Below are positions 25,627 to 33,550 of a DNA stretch of 35,131 nt, piece after piece. The notes under the pieces were generated by a model, which was not told the DNA's origin, ran no database searches, and was given only the letters and a program-made list of their open reading frames with translations. The position numbers and the translations under genes are program-made. Source of the DNA: Actinomycetota bacterium (GTDB lineage Bacteria > Actinomycetota > Acidimicrobiia > Acidimicrobiales > CADCTF01); contig JAHWJU010000009.1 of NCBI GenBank assembly GCA_019348255.1, forward strand, positions 1-35,131, read 5' to 3'. How positions within the stretch are numbered: the first letter of the stretch is position 1; the number at the start of each line of letters is the position of its first letter.

Positions 25627-28232
25627 GCCTCCGCGAACAACAAGGGCAGTCGCTCCTGCTCACGCTGGAGGAACGCGACGTTGACGTCGAGGCGTTCGAG
25701 CGTCTGCTCCACCGTCTTCTGGCCGGCTACGACCGGGTGCTCGGTGAGGAAGGCGCGGATCTCACCGGCCAGTTCGGGGGTGGCCAGCAGGCTGACGCTT
25801 TCGATCATCCGGGCGTGACTGTTGTGGGGGAACCGCTCGAGCAGGCTGTCCCAACGCTCGGTGACCCACTGCCACGCCATCGGACCGTGGGCGAGGTTGG
25901 CCAGTGCCGAGTTGATGAGAAACGGCGCGTTCTGGGTGCGCACCTCGGTCACGGCCAGTTCCAGTGTCCGGCGCAAGAGAGCCTCGTCGTGGAACGAGGC
26001 CAGTGCCATCAGGTAGCGCACCTCCTCCTGCGGGGTGGCCGGGTGCCGGTAGCGCTCGAGGAACTCGTGGTAGTCGGACTCGCCCCCGATGTGGGCCGTG
26101 ATGTGGATGATGGACGGCACGATGTCGGCGTCGACCGAGGCCCGGTCCTGCAGGTACGAACGGTGCAGCTCCGCCGCCCGCCGCTGGACGGCCGGATCGG
26201 CACCGATGGTGCCGAGGCGGTCGAGCAGCAGAGCCCGCAGCGTCGGCGTCTTCTCGCTCTCCCCGGGCTGGCTGGTCCACCCCACCCGCTCGAAGGCGGG
26301 GCCGACCAGGCGGCGGAGGAAGCCCTGCAGGGCGGGACGGTCCTCTTCGCCCAGCCCCCGCTCGACCAGGCCGAAGGGCCCCAGCACCGCCGCCCACACG
26401 GTGGGGTCGGGCTCGTCGCCGAACAGGCGGACAAGGTCGATGAAGTCCTGAAGCGGCGCCAGGCCGGAGAGCACCGAGGCCCAGGTGTCGCTGACGAGGT
26501 TGAAGCGCTCCACCGCCGAGAGCTGCGCGGCGGCAAGGTCCCCGGTCAGGCCCCGCAGCTGATCGGGCGCGTAGCGGGTCCGGTAGAAGCCCGACCCCCC
26601 GGCATTGGCCACCAGCCAGTCGAGCTTGCCCTCCCCGAAGTCGATCACGGCGGCCTGGTCCGCAAGGAGGAGCTTGCGGGTGGCGACGGTGCCGTCGACA
26701 CTGGCTCGCAGGATCACCGGCACCTGCCATCTGGCGTCGGCATCGTCGGGGGCGGCCAGGTAACGGAACCGGCGCTGGCTCAGGGTCACGCCGCCTCCTC
26801 CCGGCGGGCGGGCGTCCTCGCCGGCCCCGGTTTCTGCCTCGTCGCTGTCGACGGTCACGATGGGGTGTCCGCCCTGGAAGATCCACGAGTCCATGGTCGA
26901 GCGCACCGGCTCTCCCGTCGCCTCCTCGATGGCGTCCCAGAGATCTGTCGTCTCGGTGTTGCCGTAGGCGTGCTTCTGCATGTACAGCCGGATGCCGGAG
27001 CGGAAGGCATCAGCGCCCAGGTACTGCTCGAGCATGCGGACCACCGACGCCCCCTTCTGATAGGTCAGGACGTCGAACATGCCCTCGGCCTCCTCGGGTG
27101 CGGCGACCGGGAACTCCACCGGCCGGGTGGCCCGCATCCCGTCGGTGTTCATGGCCGAGGCCCTCCCGGTGGAGAAGCTGACCCACCGCTCCCACTCGGG
27201 GCGGAAGGCGTCGACCGCCAACAGCTCCATGAACGTCGCGAACGCCTCGTTCAGCCAGATGCCGTTCCACCACTTCATGGTCACCAGGTCGCCGAACCAC
27301 ATGTGGGCGATCTCGTGGGCGACCACGTCGGCCACCCGCTCGAGATCTAGACGGCTCGCCGCCTCCCGGTCCACGAGCAAGGCAGTCTCGCGGAAGGTCA
27401 CCGCGCCGAGGTTCTCCATGGCGCCGAAGGCGAAGTCGGGCAGGGCGATCAGGTCGAGCTTCTCGGCTGGGTAGGGGATCCCGAAGTAGTCGGTGAAGAA
27501 GCGCAGGGAGTGCGCCCCGACCTCGAGCGCGAACGCGCTCAGGTGGGCCTTGCCCGGCACGTAGGCGACGCGCAACGGCGTCCCGTCCACGTCCACCGGA
27601 GCCGTCAGCTCGAGGGGACCGACCACGAAGGCCACGAGGTAGGTCGACATCACCATGGTGTCCGCGAACGTCACCGCCCGCTTGCCGTCCATCGGCACCT
27701 CGCGCACCACCGGACCGTTGGAGATGGCGACCAGACCTTCCTCCACCACCAGCGTCACCGCGAACACCGCCTTGAAATCCGGCTCGTCCCAGCAGGGGAA
27801 GGCACGGCGGGCGTCGGTGGACTCGAACTGCGTGGTGGCGATGACCCGCTCCACACCGTCGTCGCCGGTGTAGGTGCTGCGGTAGAAGCCGGCCAACTTG
27901 TCGTTGAGAACGCCGCTGAAGCGCAGTTCGATCTGCCACTCACCGGGCTGGGCCGTGCCCTGCAGGGCGACCGTCACCCGTTCCCGCTCGGGGTCGAGGC
28001 GGACGTCAGCGGCGAGTGTGGTTCCACCGGAGCGAACGACGGCGCCCTGGATCTCGAGGTCGGCGCCGTTGAGCACGATCTCGCTGACGGGCTCGAGCAC
28101 GTCGACCGTCACCGTCTCCACGCCGTCGAAGCGGAATGCCCGGAGGTCGGGCGCCAGCGTCAGCTCGTAGTGCCGGGGGATGACGCTGCGAGGCAGACGG
28201 TACGTCTGCTCGTCAGGGACGAGATCGGACAT
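25623..28232 (-). CDS. pepN: M1 family aminopeptidase N
   Basis: 869 aa; GAMENLGAVTFRE, VVAHEIAHMWFGDLVTMKWWNGIWLNEAFATFME zinc metallopeptidase motif; ERAP1-like C-terminal region. Confidence 0.96.
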   Translation of the reverse strand: MSDLVPDEQTYRLPRSVIPRHYELTLAPDLRAFRFDGVETVTVDVLEPVSEIVLNGADLEIQGAVVRSGGTTLAADVRLDPERERVTVALQGTAQPGEWQIELRFSGVLNDKLAGFYRSTYTGDDGVERVIATTQFESTDARRAFPCWDEPDFKAVFAVTLVVEEGLVAISNGPVVREVPMDGKRAVTFADTMVMSTYLVAFVVGPLELTAPVDVDGTPLRVAYVPGKAHLSAFALEVGAHSLRFFTDYFGIPYPAEKLDLIALPDFAFGAMENLGAVTFRETALLVDREAASRLDLERVADVVAHEIAHMWFGDLVTMKWWNGIWLNEAFATFMELLAVDAFRPEWERWVSFSTGRASAMNTDGMRATRPVEFPVAAPEEAEGMFDVLTYQKGASVVRMLEQYLGADAFRSGIRLYMQKHAYGNTETTDLWDAIEEATGEPVRSTMDSWIFQGGHPIVTVDSDEAETGAGEDARPPGGGGVTLSQRRFRYLAAPDDADARWQVPVILRASVDGTVATRKLLLADQAAVIDFGEGKLDWLVANAGGSGFYRTRYAPDQLRGLTGDLAAAQLSAVERFNLVSDTWASVLSGLAPLQDFIDLVRLFGDEPDPTVWAAVLGPFGLVERGLGEEDRPALQGFLRRLVGPAFERVGWTSQPGESEKTPTLRALLLDRLGTIGADPAVQRRAAELHRSYLQDRASVDADIVPSIIHITAHIGGESDYHEFLERYRHPATPQEEVRYLMALASFHDEALLRRTLELAVTEVRTQNAPFLINSALANLAHGPMAWQWVTERWDSLLERFPHNSHARMIESVSLLATPELAGEIRAFLTEHPVVAGQKTVEQTLERLDVNVAFLQREQERLPLLFAEA

Positions 28233-28265
28233 GGCGGACCAGGTTAGGCGGCTGGATCATGGGCG

Positions 28266-28314
28266 GATCCCGGTACCCCCGCTGTGAGGGGCCGCTCGGC
28301 CCTGGCCCGGGATC
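28266..28314. terminator. Nested inverted-repeat structure between the NadR-like ATPase gene and pepN
   Basis: Outer 8-bp arms GATCCCGG (28266-28273)/CCGGGATC (28307-28314) enclosing hairpin GGGCC-GCTC-GGCCC (28289-28302). Confidence 0.5.
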
Positions 28315-28846
28315 AGCGGCCGGTCAGCTTGTTGGCTGCCTGACGCCGCTCCTCGACCGTTCCGGTGAGGGTGTGGTATTCGACGTCGTTGGCTTCGAGC
28401 AGCGCGACCATGCGCCGGTCGATGTCGGCTTGGAAGGCCGTGTCGTCGGGGCGGAGACCGTCGAGCACGATCGGGAACTCGACCGGCAGGTAGAACACGT
28501 GGTCGTAGCGGGCGCGCAAGTCGAGCGTGGCGATCTCCCGTGCCTCCAGCCACAGGTGGTCTTCCTTGCGGGCAGGGCGGTCTTGTTCCATGACCCAGTC
28601 GGCGTAGCAGAGGACGTCGAAGAACGACCGGTCGGCGACGAAGGTGGGGTGGGTGAGCTCGGCCCGCAGCGTCTTGAGGAAGATGAGGGTCTCGGTCTCG
28701 GCGGTGGCCGTCATGTCGAGCGGAAACCCCAGATCGGCCACCTCCCGGGCCGCTTCAGGCAGGAGCGGCAGATCCCACTCCCGCGCCATGAGGTTGGCCA
28801 TGGTGGTCTTCCCGGTGGAGAACGACCCGACGAAGGCGACCTTCAC
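28313..28846 (-). CDS. NadR/AAA_28-like P-loop nucleotide-binding protein
   Basis: VAFVGSFSTGKTTMANLMAREWDLPLLPEAAREVADLGFP; DRSFFDVLCYADW; GTG start. Confidence 0.82.
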   Translation of the reverse strand: MKVAFVGSFSTGKTTMANLMAREWDLPLLPEAAREVADLGFPLDMTATAETETLIFLKTLRAELTHPTFVADRSFFDVLCYADWVMEQDRPARKEDHLWLEAREIATLDLRARYDHVFYLPVEFPIVLDGLRPDDTAFQADIDRRMVALLEANDVEYHTLTGTVEERRQAANKLTGR

Positions 28847-28899
28847 GAACGGCCTGCGCGGTGCGGGAGGGTCACCGGCGTGAGACTACCGTGCCCCAG

Positions 28900-29763
28900 G
28901 TGAGCAGCAACCCGTGGCTCGAGCGGCGCGTATTGAACTGGGCCCACCAGGGAGGGTCGAGGGAGGGCCCTTCGAGCACGTTGTTCGCCATGCGCGAGGC
29001 CATCGACGCCGGGGCCGACGCCTTGGAGCTCGACGTGCACATGAGCGCCGACGACGTGCTCGTGGTGTGCCACGACGCCACCGTCGAGCGCACCACCGAC
29101 GGGCGGGGTGCCATCGCAGAGCTGACCCTTTCCGAGTTGAAGGCGCTGGACAACGCCTACTGGTGGGTCCCCGGCACCGTGATCGACCACGACGCTGCTC
29201 CCGACGCATACGTGCACCGGGGCAAGGCGGCTTCTGATCCGGACTTCCGCATCGCGACGGTGGACGAGGTGCTGGAGGCGTTTCCCGGAGTGTTCTGCAA
29301 CTTCGACATCAAGCAGACGGCGCCGGCGGTGCGCCCCTACGAGGAGTTGCTGGCCCGCACCCTGCGCCGGCATGGGCGGGCCGACGACGTCATCGTCGCT
29401 TCCTTCCTCGACGATGCCACCCACCGGTTCCACCAGTTGGCACCCGAGATCCACACCTCCCTGGGCACCAACGGCACTGCCGAGTTCTACTTCGCCGTCC
29501 GGGCCGGGAAGGCCCCTCCGGCGACCGAGCACGTGGCGCTCCAGGTGCCCCGCACCTTCGGGGAGGTGGTCGTGGTCGACGAGCAGTTCGTGGCTGCCGC
29601 CCACGGCGCCGGCCTGGCCGTGCACGTCTGGACCATCGACGACAGCGAGGAGATGGCGCTCCTGGTCGAGCTGGGCGTCGACGGGATCATGACCGACTGT
29701 CCCACGGTCCTCGCCGGAGTTCTCGCCGACAGAGGCGTATCTGCGGGGCGGCCCACCACGTAA
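28900..29763 (+). CDS. Glycerophosphodiester phosphodiesterase
   Basis: NWAHQGGSREGPSSTLFAMREAIDAGADALELDVHMSADDVLVVCHDATVERTTDGRG; VFCNFDIK; VHVWTIDDSEEMALLVELGVDGIMTDCP. GTG 28900 chosen (GTG 28891 also possible). Confidence 0.92.
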   Translation: MSSNPWLERRVLNWAHQGGSREGPSSTLFAMREAIDAGADALELDVHMSADDVLVVCHDATVERTTDGRGAIAELTLSELKALDNAYWWVPGTVIDHDAAPDAYVHRGKAASDPDFRIATVDEVLEAFPGVFCNFDIKQTAPAVRPYEELLARTLRRHGRADDVIVASFLDDATHRFHQLAPEIHTSLGTNGTAEFYFAVRAGKAPPATEHVALQVPRTFGEVVVVDEQFVAAAHGAGLAVHVWTIDDSEEMALLVELGVDGIMTDCPTVLAGVLADRGVSAGRPTT

Positions 29764-29782
29764 ATCCGCTTTCGGCCGCCCC
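29745..29782 (+). terminator. Inverted repeat spanning the GDPD stop codon
   Basis: 9-bp perfect arms GGGGCGGCC (29745-29753)/GGCCGCCCC (29774-29782), 20-nt loop containing the TAA. Confidence 0.5.
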
Positions 29783-29831
29783 CCGGTGGTGTTACAGCTT
29801 GTGGTCTCGGGGATCCCACTGGAGGCGGGTC

Positions 29832-30878
29832 ATGGCGTGGCGCATCGAGGCAATAGACACCGAGACGGCTCCCGAACACGAGCTGCGGATGCTCTACGAC
29901 CTCCACCTGGAGATCCACGACGAGCTGTGGTCCGAGGACCCCCGCGAGCCCTTCGAGCTGTGGGAGAAGGAGATCCGGGAGACGCCGTCGTGGCGCAGGA
30001 CGCTGCGGTGGGCGGTCTGGAGTGACGACCGGGCACGGGCCCTCGCCCTGGCCACGCTCTCGATGGGCTTCACCGAGACCAACCGGCACCTGGCCGATTT
30101 CGACGTCACGGTGCGCAGAGAGGTGCGCCGCCGAGGCGCCGGCCTGCAGCTGCTCGCGCCGGTGGTGGCGGCGGCCGAGGCCGAGGGGCGGACGTTGCTG
30201 GAAGCCGGCGCCCCCACCGACACCCCCGGAACCGCGTTCCTCGACGCCGTGGGAGCAGAGACGAAGATCGTCGAGCGCAAGAGCCGCATGGTGGTGGCCG
30301 ACGTCGACAGAGCCATGTTGGAGCTCTGGGTGGAGCGGGCTGCCGAGCGGGCCGCCGGCTACTCCCTGCTGGCCTGGGACGGCCCGGTGCCCGAGGAGTA
30401 CCTGGAGCGCTTCGTCGACCTCCAAATGGTCATGAACACCGCCCCCCGCGACGACCGGGAGGTGGACGACTGGGTGCACACGCCGCAGCGCCAGCGGGAG
30501 AACGAAGAGCGCTACGCCCGCAAGGGCGAGACGTGGTGGACGCTGGTCGCCCGCCACGACGCCACCGACGGGCTGGTGGGCTACACCGAGTTCGTCTTCC
30601 CGCCCCACGATCCGACAGTGGTCTGGCAGGAGGCGACGGTGGTGGATCCCACCCATCGCGACCGGGGCATCGGCCGCTGGCTCAAGGCCGTCAACTGCCT
30701 GCGTCTGATGGACGAGCGTCCCGACGTCCGCTACGTGGACACCTGGAACGCCTTCAGCAACGCGCCGATGCTCGGCATCAACAACGCCATGGGCTTCCAG
30801 GTGGTCAAGTCCTACAGCGACTACCAGATCCCCACCGAGAGGCTGGCCGCGGCGCTCAAGGAGCGCCGGGGCAGCTGA
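29832..30878 (+). CDS. Tandem GNAT-domain N-acetyltransferase
   Basis: Two GNAT-like halves; TLSMGFTETNRHLADFDVTVRREVRRRGAGLQLLAPVVAAAEAEGRTLL and VGYTEFVFPPHDPTVVWQEATVVDPTHRDRGIGRWLKAVNCLRLMDERPDVRYVDTWNAFSNAPMLGINNAMGFQ. ATG 29832 with GGAGGCGG upstream. Confidence 0.87.
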   Translation: MAWRIEAIDTETAPEHELRMLYDLHLEIHDELWSEDPREPFELWEKEIRETPSWRRTLRWAVWSDDRARALALATLSMGFTETNRHLADFDVTVRREVRRRGAGLQLLAPVVAAAEAEGRTLLEAGAPTDTPGTAFLDAVGAETKIVERKSRMVVADVDRAMLELWVERAAERAAGYSLLAWDGPVPEEYLERFVDLQMVMNTAPRDDREVDDWVHTPQRQRENEERYARKGETWWTLVARHDATDGLVGYTEFVFPPHDPTVVWQEATVVDPTHRDRGIGRWLKAVNCLRLMDERPDVRYVDTWNAFSNAPMLGINNAMGFQVVKSYSDYQIPTERLAAALKERRGS

Positions 30879-30884
30879 CGCCGG

Positions 30885-30974
30885 CTACTTCTTCGAGCCC
30901 CGGTTGGGCTTGCGGCCGTGGTTGGCCTTCTTGCGCCGGGCGCGGTTCTTGGCCTTCACGGTGCGCTTGGACAT
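30885..30974 (-). CDS. 29-aa highly basic small protein, putative actinobacterial ribosomal protein bL37 homologue
   Basis: Translated by hand: MSKRTVKAKNRARRKKANHGRKPNRGSKK*. The KANHGRKPN core resembles the KANHGKRPN-type end of mycobacterial bL37 (recalled, not searched). Below the size cutoff of the ORF track. Confidence 0.68.
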   Translation of the reverse strand: MSKRTVKAKNRARRKKANHGRKPNRGSKK

Positions 30975-30980
30975 GTGAGC

Positions 30981-31003
30981 AGGCTACCGGGCGCCGGTAG
31001 CTT
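30981..31003. promoter_or_regulatory. Candidate symmetric divergent promoter between bL37-like ORF and ychF
   Basis: TAGCTT (30998-31003) lies 8 nt before the ychF ATG, and TAGCCT (complement of 30981-30986) lies 6 nt before the bL37-like ATG; 8-bp inverted repeat GCTACCGG-GCG-CCGGTAGC at 30983-31001. Confidence 0.45.
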
Positions 31004-31011
31004 GGGACCAG

Positions 31012-32088
31012 ATGGAACGATTCGGGTTCGTCGGCCTCCCCAACGCCGGCAAGTCGTCACTCTTCAATGCGCTGGCCGGAGGCGGTGCGCTGGCCGCCCC
31101 GTTCCCGTTCGCGACCAAGGACCCGAACGTCGGCCGGGCCAAGGTCCCCGACCCCCGCCTCGACGCGCTGGCGGTGATGTCGAGGTCCAAGAACGTCGTC
31201 CACGCCGCCTGCGAGTTCATGGACATCGGAGGCCTGGTCGAGGGGGCGAGCAGGGGAGAGGGGTTGGGCAACCGGTTCCTGGCCGGCATCCGCGAAGTCG
31301 ACACCATCGTCTATGTCCTGCGGGCCTTCGAGGACGACGACGTCACCGGCCCCTCGGACCCGCTCGAGCACCTCGCCGTCGTCGAGACCGAGCTGTGCCT
31401 CGCCGACCTGGCCACCATCGACGCCCAGCTGCCCCGCAAGGACAAGCAGTCCCGGCTCGACAAGTCACTGGTGGCCGAGGTGGCCGCCCTCGGCGCAGCC
31501 CGGGCGGTGCTGGACCAGGGCACGCCGCTGTACCGCTCGAAGCTCGGCGCCGAGATGCGGGAGCTGTTGAAGCCGGCGTTCCTGCTCACGAACAAGCCGG
31601 TGCTGGCCGTGGTGAACGTGGGCGAGGACGACCTGGAGCGGGCCGACGAGAAGGCCAAGCCCGTGGTCGACCACCTGGAGGGCTTCGCGGAGGTCCTTCC
31701 CATGTGCGTGCAGCTCGAGGCCGAGGCGGCCCAGCTGGCCGAGGACGAGCGGGGCGAGATGCTCGACGCACTGGGCCTGGGGGAGGGGGCGCTGCCCCGG
31801 GTCGTCCACGCCGCCTACCACCTCCTCGGGCGCCGCACCTTCCTCACCACCGGCGACAAGGAGAGCCGGGCCTGGACCTTCCGGGCCGGGGCCAAGGCCC
31901 CCGAGTGCGCCGGCGTGATCCACTCCGACCTCCAGCGCGGCTTCATCCGGGCGGAGGTGATCCGCTGGGACGAGCTTCTCCAACTGGGATCCTGGGCCAA
32001 GGCCCGGGAGGTGGGACGGCTGCGGGTGGAGGGCAAGGACTACGAGGTGGTCGATGGGGACGTGCTCGAGATCCGCTTCAGCGTCTAG
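31012..32088 (+). CDS. ychF: Redox-regulated ATPase YchF (Obg-family)
   Basis: MERFGFVGLPNAGKSSLFNALAGG; DIGGLVEGASRGEGLGNRFLAGIREVD; LLTNKPVLAVVNVGE; C-terminal TGS-like HSDLQRGFIRAEVIRWDELL. Confidence 0.96.
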   Translation: MERFGFVGLPNAGKSSLFNALAGGGALAAPFPFATKDPNVGRAKVPDPRLDALAVMSRSKNVVHAACEFMDIGGLVEGASRGEGLGNRFLAGIREVDTIVYVLRAFEDDDVTGPSDPLEHLAVVETELCLADLATIDAQLPRKDKQSRLDKSLVAEVAALGAARAVLDQGTPLYRSKLGAEMRELLKPAFLLTNKPVLAVVNVGEDDLERADEKAKPVVDHLEGFAEVLPMCVQLEAEAAQLAEDERGEMLDALGLGEGALPRVVHAAYHLLGRRTFLTTGDKESRAWTFRAGAKAPECAGVIHSDLQRGFIRAEVIRWDELLQLGSWAKAREVGRLRVEGKDYEVVDGDVLEIRFSV

Positions 32089-32096
32089 CGCCTGAC

Positions 32097-32426
32097 ATGG
32101 CCTGGTTGCTGCGGGACGGGGAGGTGCTCGCCGCGGTGGAGGTCGCGGACTCTTTCGGGGATCGCGCCGTCGGCCTTCTCGGCCGCGACGGCATCGAGGG
32201 GGCGATGCTGTTGAAGCAGGCACGCTCGGTGCACACCTTCGGCATGCGCTTCCCCATCGACGTCGCCTTCTGCGACGGCGACCTCAGGGTCCTCGACACG
32301 CTCACCCTCCGTCGGCAGCGCATGACCCGCCCCCGCTGGCGGGCCCGTAGCGTTCTCGAGGCCGAGGCCGGCGCCTTCGACCGCTGGCGCCTCCGTCCCG
32401 GCGACCAGCTGGAGATCAGGGGCTGA
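32097..32426 (+). CDS. DUF192 family protein
   Basis: VADSFGDRAVGLLGRDGIEGAMLLKQARSVHTFGMRFPIDVAFCDGDLRVLDT...VLEAEAGAFDRWRLRPGDQLEI; no signal peptide. Confidence 0.88.
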   Translation: MAWLLRDGEVLAAVEVADSFGDRAVGLLGRDGIEGAMLLKQARSVHTFGMRFPIDVAFCDGDLRVLDTLTLRRQRMTRPRWRARSVLEAEAGAFDRWRLRPGDQLEIRG

Positions 32427-32428
32427 CG

Positions 32429-33280
32429 GTGGCCGCCGGCGGTGAGCAGGGCGGTGGCGCCCTCGTGCTGGTGGCGACTCCCATAGGGAACCTGGGCGAC
32501 CTGTCGCCCAGGGCGGTCGAGGCCCTGCGGTCGGCCGACGTCATCGCCTGCGAGGACACCCGCCACAGCGGCAAGTTGCTCCACCACGCCGGCATCGCGC
32601 CCCGGCGCCTCGTTGCCGTGCACGCCCACAACGAGGCGGAGCAGGCCGAGCGGCTGGTGGAGGAGATGCGAGCCGGCGTCCGGCTCGCAGTCATCACCGA
32701 CGCGGGCACCCCCGGCATCAGCGACCCGGGGGAGCGACTGGTGGCGGCCGCGGTGGCCGCCGGCGTCGCCGTGGAGACCGTCCCCGGTCCGTCGGCGGTG
32801 ATCGCCGCCCTGGTGGTGAGCGGACTGCCGACAGGGCGGTTCTGCTTCGAGGGGTTCCTGCCCCGCAAGGGCCGTGAGCGCACCGACCGCCTGGCGGTGC
32901 TCGCCGGTGAGACCCGCACCACCGTGCTCTACGAGGCGCCCCACCGGATCGGCGTCACCCTGCACGACCTGCTCGACGCCTGTGGGGGCGAGCGCCGCAT
33001 CGTCATCGCCAGGGAGCTCACCAAGCGGTTCGAGGAGGTGTGGCGGGGGACGGTGACCGAGGCGGGCGAATGGGCTTCGGCGGTGGCAGCAAGGGGCGAG
33101 TTCGTCCTGGTGCTGGAGGGCGCCGCGCCGGCGCGGGTCACGGCTGCGGAGGTGGACGAGGCCTTGCGCCGGCATCTCGCAGCGGGAGAGTCGACCCGCG
33201 ATGCCGTGGCCGCGGTGGCGGCCGGACTCAGCGTGCCGAAACGGCAGGTGTATGCGGCGGCCCTTCGGCTGGAGCGGTGA
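32429..33280 (+). CDS. rsmI: 16S rRNA (cytidine(1402)-2'-O)-methyltransferase
   Basis: LVLVATPIGNLGDLSPRAVEALRSADVIACEDTRHSGKLL; VITDAGTPGISDPGERLV; VPGPSAVIAALVVSGLPTGRFCFEGFLPRKGRER; IVIARELTKRFEEVWRGTV. Confidence 0.95.
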   Translation: MAAGGEQGGGALVLVATPIGNLGDLSPRAVEALRSADVIACEDTRHSGKLLHHAGIAPRRLVAVHAHNEAEQAERLVEEMRAGVRLAVITDAGTPGISDPGERLVAAAVAAGVAVETVPGPSAVIAALVVSGLPTGRFCFEGFLPRKGRERTDRLAVLAGETRTTVLYEAPHRIGVTLHDLLDACGGERRIVIARELTKRFEEVWRGTVTEAGEWASAVAARGEFVLVLEGAAPARVTAAEVDEALRRHLAAGESTRDAVAAVAAGLSVPKRQVYAAALRLER

Positions 33281-33509
33281 GGTCGCGCCGGCACTCGGCG
33301 CAAAGGCAACGGTCGCGGTAGGTGGAAAGCGACTCGTGCCTCCCGCAGAACACGCAGCCGAGCGTGAGCTTGCGCAACACTATGGAGTCGCCGTCGACCG
33401 ATATCTCCAGTGAGTCGCCGGTCTGGATGCCGTGGAGCCGGCGCAGCTCCACCGGCAGGACGATCCGGCCCAGGTCGTCGACCTTGCGGGCCATCCCGGT
33501 GTCTTTCAC
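33228..33509 (-). CDS. AbrB/SpoVT-family transition-state-type regulator with Cys-rich C-terminus
   Basis: MKDTGMARKVDDLGRIVLPVELRRLHGIQTGDSLEISVDGDSIVLRKL swapped-hairpin domain, then CVFCGRHESLSTYRDRCLCAEC. Confidence 0.9.
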   Translation of the reverse strand: MKDTGMARKVDDLGRIVLPVELRRLHGIQTGDSLEISVDGDSIVLRKLTLGCVFCGRHESLSTYRDRCLCAECRRDLTAPAEGPPHTPAVSAR

Positions 33510-33550
33510 AAGAACCGACCCCCCTTGCCCTCACTAGGCTCCCCGCAGCC

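Noticed and set aside
25386-27350. 654-aa plus-strand ORF antisense to pepN
   Set aside because: Shadow ORF; pepN has an intact HEIAH motif and full-length similarity on the minus strand.
30918-32096. 502-aa plus-strand ORF running through ychF
   Set aside because: Only the last ~110 residues are real (DUF192, start ATG 32097); the rest is off-frame ychF.
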